NCBI RefSeq assembly: GCF_963678635.1
Contig: NC_087066.1
Location: forward strand, 33,113,301 to 33,177,300
DNA length: 64,000 nt
Direction of reading: 5' to 3'
Origin: Symsagittifera roscoffensis
Taxonomy: Eukaryota; Xenacoelomorpha; Acoela; Convolutidae
The translations under genes were made by a program, and so were the position numbers. This document shows positions 32,625 through 42,455 of this stretch, one piece after another (positions within the stretch are counted from its first letter, which is position 1; the number at the start of each line of letters is the position of its first letter). The notes beneath the pieces were generated by a model, which ran no database searches, was not told where the DNA came from, and worked only from the letters and a program-made list of their open reading frames with translations.

Positions 32625-33066
32625 TTTTTTGTTTGATGACTGTTAATATATAACTATCGATGTGTCTAATTGGTTGATTCCAATTATACAAGTGTACTGG
32701 TTTGTGTTTGTATTGCTTTTTTATTCTTCTTTTTCCTCTTTTTGATGAACTTGAAGTTGTTTCTGAATCGGAAAAACATAATTGAGCGTGAATGGGACAA
32801 TTTTTATCAATTGATTCTTTTAATTTGTAGAGTTCATCTAAATTGCTGGCTTCCGATTCTGAAAATGCGTTTCTATTTTTTGAAAATCTTTTTCGTGTGA
32901 TTTGTCTTTGTTTGTTTATAGTTTTTCTTTTTATTGTTTGTCGTTTAGTTCTAATGTATCCAACTGTTTGTGTATGAGGTGTGATGACAAGATCGTATTT
33001 TTTGTTATCTATCTCACAGTTGTGTAAAACGATTGTTTGTTTATTTCCTAGATTTTTGAATGACAT
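32605..33066 (-). CDS. 153-codon basic/Ser-rich ORF preceding gag (copy 1)
   Basis: Runs from ATG at 33066 to a stop at 32605, overlapping the gag start by 20 nt in another frame. The product is strongly basic, with runs such as TKRQTIKRKTINKQRQITRK, followed by an acidic/Ser patch (FSESEASN, SDSETTSSSSKRGKRR) and a C-terminus with VHLYNWNQPIRHID. The C-terminal block and part of the N-terminus can still be aligned, in pieces, with 38050-38460 of copy 2, so it is ancestral. A nucleic-acid-binding role is suggested only by charge. I know no homologue. It might also be an upstream exon of gag. Confidence 0.6.
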   Translation of the reverse strand: MSFKNLGNKQTIVLHNCEIDNKKYDLVITPHTQTVGYIRTKRQTIKRKTINKQRQITRKRFSKNRNAFSESEASNLDELYKLKESIDKNCPIHAQLCFSDSETTSSSSKRGKRRIKKQYKHKPVHLYNWNQPIRHIDSYILTVIKQKNEPHSK

Positions 33067-34029
33067 AAGGTTTAGGATGAGGGATGCAAAAAGTTGTTAG
33101 GTATTTCTATTTTCTTAGACTGTTAGTCCTTACGATTTTTTGGTTAGTTTAACCTGGGTCTTTTTATTTAGGGTTGGAGAGGAAAGTATATCGATTCCGA
33201 AGAAGGATTTTTTTACTTTCTCGTGGCTAGTCTAAGCTAAGGTGTTAACTTACTTAATCTTACTTAGGGGTAGTGATTGTGTTCAAGGGTTGGAGAATAG
33301 TAAATCGATCCACAAGGTTCAGGTATAATTAGAACGCAAGTAGTTCGTTAGATACTATTTTAAACTTAGTAAGTCTAAGATCTATCCTGGGTCTGGTAAG
33401 AGGAGGGTTCAAGTGAAGGATGAATAACCGAAGTTTTTCACTGTTTATCCTAATTTGAATGGTTAGTTTTATTTAAAAATTTCTATTAGTCTTGGGTCTT
33501 TTGGAAGGGTTGGATAGTGAATCGACGTTTGAGGTCGTTAGACACTCGTTAAGTGGGTGGGGGAGAACCAAATTGTTATTTTTGGTCCAAGGATAGGCCT
33601 TGATGATCAGGTTTTAAATTTAGTGAAATAGAAATTTTATTGAGATCCAAGGATAAGCCTTGATGATCTAATTTTAAAATTAAGTGAATTTAAGTTTAAA
33701 ATGGTTTAAATTTATTTAAGAAAAAGATTTAGTATTTTTAATGATATTAGTGAGTTTATGATTGCTGTTATGTTTAGGTGATGAAGCTGGGACAACAGTT
33801 GATTTTATGATTACTAACTATTTATTGTCATGCTACTAATTTTAATTTTTATTTATATATTGTCATGCTACTAATTTTTATTTTTATTTTCAATAAATAT
33901 TTTTCAAACATGTTTTATATAAGACTGCAGAAATTAAGAAAACGATCTGAGATCTTTTAATCAATCGTTTTTGTTTATTAATAATTTTGCTTAGCGCCTG
34001 AAATGATCATGAAGATTGACTTCAAAATT
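33067..34029 (-). promoter_or_regulatory. Repeat-bearing non-coding leader (copy 1)
   Basis: No sense ORF. It contains three copies of AGGGTTGGA(GA/TA)...ATCGA (near 33171, 33286 and 33507), two of TCCAAGGATA(A/G)GCCTTGATGATC (33591 and 33643), and a tandem TTGTCATGCTACTAATTTT (33825 and 33858). The first two motifs also recur in copy 2 at 37400-37920. Conservation of repeated non-coding motifs in a leader fits packaging, translation or transcription signals. Confidence 0.6.
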
Positions 34030-34236
34030 TTATGTTTGCAGATGAAAATCTAAATTCATTGCTAATAAGATTCTAAATATAAAAGTTTGTGTTGGCTTTT
34101 GCCGTACGATCATAAAACTATTTGGTAAGTTTCTACTTTGTCGTATGTCGCCTCTTGTTCGAGGTCTTCTTCCAATTCCGGGTAGTTCTATTATTGTTCG
34201 GAATATCGGCTCTGATCTATTGAGTCGTAGAGACAT
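34030..34236 (-). CDS. 68-codon conserved leader ORF (copy 1)
   Basis: The ATG at 34236 lies about 95 bp downstream of the PBS. The stop is at 34032-34030. The product is small and basic, with MSLRL at the start, GIGRRPRTRGD, FMIVRQKPTQTF and a hydrophobic C-terminal part (FRILLAMNLDFHL). Copy 2 encodes a full-length homologue (36969-37178), with MSLRL, GIERRPR, MIVRQKP and FHL conserved and many third-position changes. The frame is intact in both copies while neighbouring frames are broken. It has no signal peptide and I recognise no family. It could be a small accessory protein or a leader exon joined to gag or env by splicing. Confidence 0.7.
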   Translation of the reverse strand: MSLRLNRSEPIFRTIIELPGIGRRPRTRGDIRQSRNLPNSFMIVRQKPTQTFIFRILLAMNLDFHLQT

Positions 34237-34330
34237 TTCGATTAAATTATTATCGTATAACATTTTGAAAATGTTTTGTCTAAATTCTAATCTATTTTTG
34301 GTTAATTCTAAGCTATTAAGGTCTTATTCG

Positions 34331-34348
34331 AGACTTATGGTCGCACCA
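34331..34348 (-). promoter_or_regulatory. Putative primer-binding site
   Basis: TGGTGCGACCATAAGTCT, starting 2 nt inside the 5' LTR and beginning with TGG, complementary to a tRNA 3' CCA end. The cognate tRNA cannot be assigned with confidence. Copy 2 retains ACCATAACTCGACTCGAAC at 36853-36871. Confidence 0.65.
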
Positions 34349-34480
34349 GATGAGTTAGGACCGATGTGGTTAACGCATAGAGTAATTTCGGATAGGGTAC
34401 ACCGTCTGCTCGTCACGCTATCTTATTTTCGGCCGGATAGATTCGTGCAACTTCTTAGTCTAATACCGATCCTAATCTTA

Positions 34481-34488
34481 CTCTTATA
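34481..34488 (-). promoter_or_regulatory. TATA box of the LTR promoter
   Basis: TATAAGAG in the element's sense, also at 18531-18538 in the other LTR. It lies roughly 130 nt before the LTR end, with CCAAT-like sequence further upstream. Confidence 0.55.
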
Positions 34489-34617
34489 CTTTCTACTCTC
34501 AGGGTGTTTAACTAGTCTCTGCTAGGCTCAATAGATCTAGGGTATACTGGTTTGTTGCGGCTGCTGAAGTTCTCTTGGAGAGACAACTAATTTCTAAGTT
34601 AAATTCAAATCTCTCTG

Positions 34618-34645
34618 GTGCTGAAATTACAAGTAATTTCAGCAC
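34618..34645. promoter_or_regulatory. 28-bp LTR palindrome (5' LTR)
   Basis: Identical to 18670-18697: 13-bp perfect arms around two bases. Confidence 0.75.
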
Positions 34646-34764
34646 TTACAAATAAGTGGGTTGTTAGTTAGATGGATCATGATTGGTTAATATTAAATAC
34701 TTTACAGTGGTAAAATATCCAATTCATCCAATCATAAAATATAGTTTAGATCAGGTTCCACTAC

Positions 34765-36424
34765 TCAGGAACTTGACCTCCCAGTGGTATTTTTTTATGA
34801 CATTCATTTTATGACGACCAACTCGACAATTTTTTCAAAGGCGCTTTAAGACGTCCCTGCATTACAGTATATGACAACTGGTCTAACAAATTAGTTCTGT
34901 TTTTAAAGAACCGGATGACAAAAAATTTCATGCTAGACCAAAAAAATTATGAAAGTAGCGTGATAATAGGCATTTGTTGCCACTTTTTCGATTTAAATAT
35001 CAAGCTTTTTTCCATACATGTTCCCACATAGTTTCTATGAAAGTAGCAAAAAAAATTTTTGAACTATGAATTGTTTGATTGGCATTTTTCTATACTATGA
35101 AATTGTATGACTAGCATTTTCTCCCTAAAAAACACAAGTTTAAAGTTTTGTGTTTCATCCAAAACACAATAACCAAGTATTTTCTGCCATAAGAAAACCC
35201 AGAGAGTAACTGGAATTTTTCACGCAGATAAACTACAATTGGTGATTTTAGCCAGGTAAAATAATGTGAGCCTTTTTTAGATAGAATTATATACCAAAAC
35301 ATATTTTTTTTAAATATGGCTAAAAACATTTCACTTTTAAAAATTTGATGGTTGAGAGAAGAGGTCTGTTTAATGAAGAATTTATGTTAATGTTAGCATA
35401 TGAAAAAAAATGTACCTATAAAAACACTTGCTGGCGATTTTAGGATTTTTTCGGTAGAAAACTCAACCTGGACTAAGTTATAGACGCATAAAAACCGTAA
35501 AATTTTCCCTAAAAAAATTATTTGAGCACATAAGCAAGTTTGCTATCAGAAAAGAGATTTAAAAATATTACATCATTTTTGTATGATTCATGGGAAAAAC
35601 TCTTATCATAAATTTTTCATATATGAAATTTCATGATAAGTATTTTTTGATCAAGCAACTTTTTTTTATTTAAAAGTTGCCCTCATGTAACCAAAACTGT
35701 TACCAAACTGTTTTTTTTTGAAATTTAAACCAATTAAGTCTTTTTTTTTGCATAGTTTCCGAAAATGCTTATAAAAATTACATGATAAGTCTTTTTTTGC
35801 ATAGTTTCCAAAAATGCTTATGAAAATTGTCAGAAAACGTTTAGCAATATACTCAATGATTTTTTTTACTGTAAATTTATTTCGTACTAACAAGTCGTCA
35901 AAATTTTAGGACACATTCAATTATCTGAGATATATCTGTAATTTTTGGGCTCAGCACATTTAAAGGCACCAATTTTTTTATTTTGGTAATCTAACAAAAA
36001 GTTCTTCAAAAAGAAAAAAGTACTTTTCTTAACCGTAGTAATCCAATTTTCGTAAAAACTATTGAAGATACTTCTTGAGGCTCCAGCTTTTAAGTCTCCA
36101 AAAAAATAATAAAATTAGAAAAAAACGCTAATTTACGCGCTTAGTATGGATTGCCCTCCCCTCACACGCTTTTTTTGAGGCTGATATTTTGAAAACCCAG
36201 AGTCAGATTCTTCAAGAAACGAAACAGAAAACTAATTGTTTCGGAAAACAGACAATGATTTATTTAACTTCTACAAAAAATCAGCTTTTCCGGAATTTAT
36301 TTAGAAAAAGCAATAGCAGGAAGGGCATTACATGGGGTTTTAATTGGACGGAGTTATATGAAATAAACATAAAACCAGGACTTCAATTCGAAAAAATGCC
36401 ACTGTTACGGTCAATTTCCGTAAA
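34765..36424. repeat. AT-rich palindromic repeat region related to 7862-8788
   Basis: ACTTGACCTCC near 34775 resembles the 7862 element's terminus. AAATTGTATGACTAGCATTTT (35100), TTATCATAAATTTTTCATATATGAAATTTCATGATAAG (35605-35642) and two GCATAGTTTCC(G/A)AAAATGCTTAT units (35751 and 35799) belong to the same palindromic motif family. No gene is recognised. The frames at 35111-35329, 35666-35893 and 36189-36446 have no recognisable content. Confidence 0.5.
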
Positions 36425-36621
36425 ATTACAAGGCCAAACTTTTTAGTTTGTGATTTTTGTCAGATTCAGCAAAAATGACGCTCTTTTATCTTTCTTTGTT
36501 TTTTCGTTTTTCTTTGATTGTTCCGACAAAATTTAAATATGTTTGAAAAATTGTTTCTAGATTCTAGAGACATACAAACACGATTTATTCGCCTATCCAG
36601 TACACAATTTGGCCTTGTAAT
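36425..36621 (+). mobile_element. MITE family 'ATTACGAGGCCA', copy 3 (diverged, both ends)
   Basis: Starts ATTACAAGGCCAAACT and ends with the inverted TTTGGCCTTGTAAT. The interior keeps GTTCCGACAAAATTTAAA and TCTAGATTCTAGAGACATA. Length is about 197 bp, like the complete copy at 14062. Confidence 0.8.
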
Positions 36622-36968
36622 GAAAAAAATTAAATCTTTGTAGTCTCAGATGAACGACTGGCTTTTAACTGAGTTTCAACGAATTGATAAAATATGGTTT
36701 GAAACGAATCATCTAATTCTAGTTAAAAATGAATGCAGTTTGCTGAAATATACCGTAAGCAAAATTAATGGTTGTTTTAAACTTTAGAGGTTGTTTTTTA
36801 AAAAACAATTAGAGGTTGGGAAATCAAAAAAAAAAATTACTCTATGAAAAAAACCATAACTCGACTCGAACAAGACCTTAACTAACTTAGAATTAGACAA
36901 TTGAATTTAGAATTAGACAATTGCAAAATTGCAAAAAAAAGCTAGACGCAATAGACATTTTAATAGAA

Positions 36969-37178
36969 ATGTCTCTACGTCTTGATAGATTTGCGCCAAT
37001 TTCCCAAACAAAACAAGAAACAGCAGGTATTGAAAGAAGACCAAGATTGTGGCGTGAAAAACGATCAGGAAACAGACCACTCTGCTACATGATAGTACGA
37101 CAGAAACCTGAACAAGTTTTTGTATTCAGAGTACTTTATGCAGTAAATTTATATTTTCATTTACTAACAAGAAACTAA
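36969..37178 (+). CDS. 69-codon conserved leader ORF (copy 2)
   Basis: Homologue of the 34236-34030 ORF at the same place after the PBS. It starts MSLRLDRFAPI, has GIERRPRLWR and YMIVRQKPEQVFVFR, and ends FHLLTRN. It is uninterrupted although most frames of this copy are ruined, and differences from copy 1 concentrate in variable positions. Function is unknown. An in-frame ATG at 36921 could extend it by 16 residues, but that extension has no counterpart in copy 1. Confidence 0.65.
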   Translation: MSLRLDRFAPISQTKQETAGIERRPRLWREKRSGNRPLCYMIVRQKPEQVFVFRVLYAVNLYFHLLTRN

Positions 37179-38040
37179 TTTGACGAACAACTCTTCACCA
37201 AATTTTTTGGTGCAAAACATACTATCTATACAATAACGACCAATAAAAAGAGCACAAGTCGTTTCCCCCAAAATCTGCAGTAAATCAAAACTTTTGAATG
37301 AATAATTTATTGAAGGAAAAATACAAAAATTCAAATAACTAATATCATCGAAACTTAATTTTTTTAATATTTTTTTCTGACTCAAAACTTTTACCTAAAA
37401 ATTTATCAAGGCTTATCCTTGCTTTCCATATTTCAATAATCTTTCTTGAATAGATCATCATGGCTTCCCTTGGATTTTAAATTTCAATTGAACCTAAATT
37501 TAATTTATTTTATTACTGATCATCAAGGCTTTCCTTGGATCAAATTAGAACATTTTTGCTCTCCCCTGCCCATAACTTTAAAAAGTGTCTATTGACCTCA
37601 AACGTCTTTTCACTACCCAAATCTTATTAACGACCCAGGAATAATAGGAATTTTCGAAAAACTAACCATTTCAATTACGCTAAACAGTGAAGAACTTCGG
37701 TTACTCATCCTTCACTTCAACCATTCCTCTTTGATGACCCAGGCTGAAAATCTTACAAAACTAGCAGGTCATAAAAAAGTACCTAACGATCTACCTATGT
37801 TCTAAATATACCTGAACCTTGTGAATTGATTCACTATTCTCCAACCCTCGATCACAAACCACAACCACTAGGTAACATTAAGTAAGTAACAACGAATTGT
37901 TATACTCTCTCTCCAACCCGTTAATCACGACAATCTATGCCACAAGTCAAGATAACCGCGCAAAAACCATAGGAACTAACAGTTTAGGAAAAAAAATTTC
38001 TAACCCCTAAATATTGCATCCATCATCCTAAACCTTATAT
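37179..38040 (+). promoter_or_regulatory. Non-coding leader with conserved repeated motifs (copy 2)
   Basis: Contains ATCAAGGCTTATCCTTG (37405), ATCATGGCTTCCCTTGGA (37457) and ATCAAGGCTTTCCTTGGATC (37520), the reverse complement of copy 1's plus-strand AAGGATAAGCCTTGATGATC, so the same motif in the element's sense. Also TCACTATTCTCCAACCCTCGAT (37830) and related blocks near 37615 and 37910. The order agrees with copy 1. Confidence 0.55.
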
Positions 38041-38500
38041 CACCAGATAATATAGGCTGTAACAGTAGTATTACATAATTGTTTAAATAAAAACGATAGA
38101 TTCGATCTTTTAATCACAGTGCACAGACAGACGAGAGGATATTGTAGGTCTCACAGACAGACACAAAAAAGACAATCATAACAAAACAAAAGCAAATTAT
38201 CAAAAGCTATTATCAAAAGCAATTATCAAAATGATGAAACGCAGTCTCAGAATCAGAAACAAACACAATACAGGAACTTCAAGATTCAAAAGATTCAATA
38301 AATAAAAATAACCCGAAAGACCAAATATATTTTGCCGACTCAGAAGCCACAGCACCATCATCAATAAAATAAAAAAGTCATACATCAACAAACCAATACG
38401 TCTATAAAATTGGAATCAACCAATAAGATATATTGAATGTTACACACTAACAGTTCTTCGACATAAAAAAGATCGAATACAACAAAAATTTCGACGATAA
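38041..38500 (+). pseudogene. Degraded pre-gag basic ORF (copy 2)
   Basis: Pieces of the copy 1 153-codon ORF can be followed across frames, best at 38400-38460 (ATTGGAATCAACCAATAAG, ...ACACTAACAGTTCT). Many stops. It confirms the ORF belonged to the ancestral element. Confidence 0.5.
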
Positions 38501-38501
38501 C

Positions 38502-38912
38502 TTGGTACTTTCATTTTTCATAAAACCACAAAATGATCCCACCCGAGGACAAGTATTATTTTGTCACAACTTTATCGTAAATTTATTTGAAAAAGGAAAT
38601 TGCCCATGTAAACAAGAATTTCTTGAAGTAAGATTAAAACGACAAATCCTTGACCATTATCTCAAAAGTAGAAGTAAGATCACATCATTTTACGGTATAA
38701 TTCCAATTGAAATTGTAACATCAAAAACAAATCACATTACACATCAAATACAAACAAACGATATAGATATAGAAATTTCCAAAGTTTTCACAGACTATAT
38801 AAAAATTATACAACGCCAAAACTCACAAAGACAAATTCAATATTCACAAACGATGTTTTTTCAATTATCTAAAGCTATTTATCTATACTTGAATTCAAAT
38901 AAACATAAATAA
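38502..38912 (+). pseudogene. gag: Gag N-terminal domain (copy 2)
   Basis: 136 codons open. It aligns with copy 1 gag from DNRGQHNFCKNLLVNLF onward (here TRGQVLFCHNFIVNLFEKG), includes CPCKQEFLEVRLKRQILDHYL and then FYGIIPIEIV and ISKVFTDYIK. It is uninterrupted exactly where copy 1 has its frameshift (near 32408), so it shows the ancestral join. Downstream, the frame stops and gag continues in degraded form. Confidence 0.75.
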
Positions 38913-40918
38913 GTCACCGACTGAAAAATCTCGACATTCAACTGTAGGACAAGAAATCTGTATTTTCTCAAAATTCTCAAATACCCTCCATGAAAACCTG
39001 ATGAGCAGCGAAATCTCAAAAAATGTTTAACATGATCTACAAAATTGACAGCATCGTTTATAATTGATTATTTTTTCCGTAACATTGATCTCATAGCACT
39101 GTCAAGAAAAAGTTTTCGACCACAAAATTCAGATGATGAATTGTATTAGCAGACGAAACAGATTATGTTTTGGACGATGATTGATCTTATCCATTATTTT
39201 TTAAAACACTAACAGGTTTATCAAGTCAAACAATCACTACAATTTCCATCATTAAAGACTACGTTAGAAAAACTCCACTTATTATTGATGCAACACGTTT
39301 AAAATAAAATGCAACGTTCACTGACTGAACAGGAAATAATAGCTTAAACTGTTTTTTCAATCATACAAAAGAAAAATTTAATGTAACAAGAAATCTTACA
39401 CAACACATATTCAAATTCCATCACAATTCTTTAATGAAGTAATAGTCGAAACAAGGCCAACGACATCGCAACAAAGCATTTCCCCCACTCATTCTACACT
39501 TACAACTCCAAAAAAATACAGCATTTCCGCATACAACTGCAAAATCCACACTAAAACTTTCCGTTAATCCAAAATACAAATTGATTATCAAACACTCAAA
39601 CCAGTAACGATATCAAGTCAAACAAATAATCAAAAATTTTCTAAGAGAAATATTTTTTCAGATCAAAACTATAACTTTTTTTGCAAAATCCAAAACAACA
39701 AAACCCCCCGAAATGAAAATGAACAGTAAAAAAATCAACCACAAGCGCATAACTATAACCAAAACGAACCTCAGCAAGCTTTTCACACAGTATTTTTTAA
39801 CGATCAACCACGAGCTGCAATTGATCGTACCAAAAATTATCCATTTTTCCAGAAAAAAAAACAAGAGTAAAAAAACCATACAAGTAATCAACCAAATTAT
39901 TCAGAAGACAAAGATTACTAAGGCCAAAATCAACAACGATTCCTTACAAATCAACAAAACATTAATTGGAATATTGATCAACCAGATCCTATTTATCAAC
40001 CAGATCTTTTCGAACCATATACACGAAGCCAACAAACACGACAAATAAGACATAACCCAACATCATATAATAAAAACTTTCAATCACAAAACCCTATAAT
40101 TACACAAATATATCAATCAACTCAAATGCAAAATGAAATCCCATTACCATACTATTTACAACAACATGAATTTACAAAAACACAACTTAGAAATTTTCTC
40201 AAATACCAGTTTAAATATCTACGAGAAAAATTCAAATTTTAAAGGCAAACCACCATTCAAAAAATGGTGTAACTATCGCCATAGACATCAACATAGCATT
40301 GCTGAATGTAGACAAAACCAACAGAATAACCTGAACAAACCACAGAAATGTTGAGAACCAAATAAATCAATTTATCACTAAAAATCCAAAACAACAAAAC
40401 CTCCCTAAATGAACAGTAAAAATATCAATCACAAGCACATAACTATAATCGAAACGGACCTCAGCAAGCTTCTCACACAGTATTTTTAACGATCAACCAC
40501 GAGCTGCAATTGACCGTAGCAAAAACTATCCATTTATCCACAAAAAAAACATGAGTTAAAAAACCATACAAGTAATCAACCAAATTATTCAGAAGATAAA
40601 GATTACTATAGTCAAAATCAACAACGATTCCATACAAATCAACAAAACATTAATTGGAATATTGATCAACCAGATCCTATTCATCAACCAGATCTTTTCG
40701 AATCATATACATAAAAAACGATTAAACTCGACAAATAAGACATAACCCAACATCATATAATAAAAACTTTCAATCACGAAACCCTAAAAATACACAAATA
40801 GATCAATCAACTCAAATTCAAAATGAAATCCCATTCCTTATTACTTACATCAACATGAATGTACAACAACACAACTTAGAAAGTTTCTCAAATACCAAAT
40901 ACCGCAGAATCACTACAA
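38913..40918 (+). pseudogene. gag: Gag low-complexity middle, with an internal ~0.69 kb duplication (copy 2)
   Basis: Broken Asn/Gln/Thr-rich gag sequence. A block starting AAAATCCAAAACAACAAAACC at about 39687 is repeated at about 40382, both running through AACCTCAGCAAGC/GACCTCAGCAAGC, GATCAACCAGATCCTAT and ATATATCAATCAACTC-like sequence. Between them is a knuckle fragment (40230-40350) whose second Cys is Arg (CNYRHRHQHSIAEC). Confidence 0.7.
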
Positions 40919-42455
40919 ATGACTATAAATCCAAAATTTATGGGTGGATTTTCTATATCTTCTGATAAACCACTAATGGCATTCACAGGAAGTGATCTTG
41001 AATATTCTGTTGAAGATTATTTAAACGCAACCACAGCCAATTCAACTTTAAATATAGGAACTGAACCAGTAAATACACCAATTCATCAAAATTGGATACA
41101 TAATCCCGCAGCTCTTATCCAAAGCACACTTGATGGCGCAGCCCAAAAATGGTTTTCAATTTTACCTATAGATATGTTTTACCTGTTTCAGTTTTACCAC
41201 ACTTGATTCACACAAGAATTTACAAAAATATTTAACTCTGAAAGAAACAAACAACATCAAAGAGTTTTATGCAACGAAATTCGTAGACTCCCAATTGAAA
41301 CATTTAAACAACTTGCACTAAGTATCAAAACATTGGTAAGTAAAGCATATTCCCTTAATACGCTTGACTATAAAAACACAAAAATGACAGAATTTTTAAT
41401 GATGAACACCACAATTACGGAAAATAGCAATAAAAAAGAGAGCATCACATCCATCTTCAATTAGAGAACCCGATATAGATTTCCGAAAATTAGTAGATAG
41501 ACTGGAACAAGCTGAAATCACTATGAAACTTGAAGAAACAGAAAAATAAAAATTATAATGCTTGAGCAACCTCCGTACAACTACTTCACAAATAAATAAC
41601 ATTCATGAATCTGAAACTGAACAAGCTGAAGAAATCCCTCAAATATTAAATATCTACGAGAAAAATCCAAATTTTAAAGGCAAAGCATCATTCAAAATGG
41701 TGTAACTATTGCCGTAGATATGGCCATAGCATTGCTAAATGTAGACAAAACCAACAGAATAACAAGAACAAACCACAGAAATGTAGAGAACCAAATAAGA
41801 CAATTTATCAATACATGAAAAAAAAACAAATTTTACCAAACAAAAACGTTCACAGTAAAAATAGTTCAGGAAAACCACTTCCAGGTAAGTATAATTTCTC
41901 TAGACAACAATCAATTAACAGAAATAACTACAGCGGAAGATCTCCAAGTTAAAGGAACTCACGAAGTTTCTCACAACATAGATATAGTTGATCAAATAGT
42001 TTTTAAAATTAATATCGAAATATTTATTCAAGATCAAACTCAAACAAAAGTATTTACTCCAATTACAATAGAGATCGTTATAATTCAAACTCTCCAGAAA
42101 GATATTTTTCAGAAAACCATTCTAAAAATTTCTCATTTAACCGAAAGAGTAACTGTTCAAACATTAGGAATGGACAATAACCAGATCACGAAACTATTCA
42201 AACAGTAGATCAAAGTATATAAATTATCACAAAAGATCATGTGAAAATTCCAGGAATCGAATTTCTATTTATTCAAATCGACAAAGAAAATATTCTCAGT
42301 CATCCTATGGGAATAATACACAAAATCAAATTTTACAACAAAAATAAAGAAGTAGCAAACATAAACAACAAAGACAAATCAACCAAATACAATCAGTTGA
42401 AGAAACTCAATCAGAACCTCCCGGTATTGCTAACACCAAAAATTCGGAGTTTTAA
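40919..42455 (+). pseudogene. gag: Gag capsid, knuckle and tail, unit 1 (copy 2)
   Basis: The capsid-like part is open at 40919-41206 (GSDLEYSVEDYLNATTANS, TLDGAAQKWFSI). It is followed by a broken stretch, then an intact-looking CCHC (C-x2-C-x4-H-x4-C) at 41701-41742, the basic Asn/Arg/Ser tail, and TAA at 42453-42455 followed by CTG. Confidence 0.8.

Larger units (their letters stand above)
34351..34760 (-). repeat. 5' LTR of copy 1
   Basis: TGGAACC...CCTAACTCA in the element's sense, adjacent to the CTAC duplication at 34761-34764. It contains CCAAT-like ACCAATCATG, a TATAAGAG box and the 28-bp palindrome. A plus-strand open frame across it (34145-34525) is antisense and also present in the other LTR. 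It is not a gene. Confidence 0.95.
18397..34764 (-). mobile_element. Giant Ty3/gypsy-type LTR retroelement with env, copy 1
   Basis: The element (18401-34760) is bounded by ~410-bp direct LTRs with TG...CA ends and flanked by the 4-bp duplication CTAC (18397-18400 and 34761-34764). On the minus strand it carries leader ORFs, gag with CCHC, protease (DSGA), RT (YLDD), part of RNase H, an env-like ORF and a further large ORF. The order protease-RT-RNase H, and the GPY/F-like integrase tail in the sister copy, place it in Ty3/gypsy. At 16.4 kb it is far longer than typical 5-9 kb members, even though it lacks integrase. The LTRs differ at roughly ten places, so it inserted fairly recently. Most frames carry one or a few stops or frameshifts, so it is not intact. 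Confidence 0.93.

Noticed and set aside
34145-34525. 126-codon plus-strand frame, also at 18372-18560, hydrophobic and conserved
   Set aside because: It is antisense to the LTRs. The conservation is simply that the two LTRs are the same sequence.
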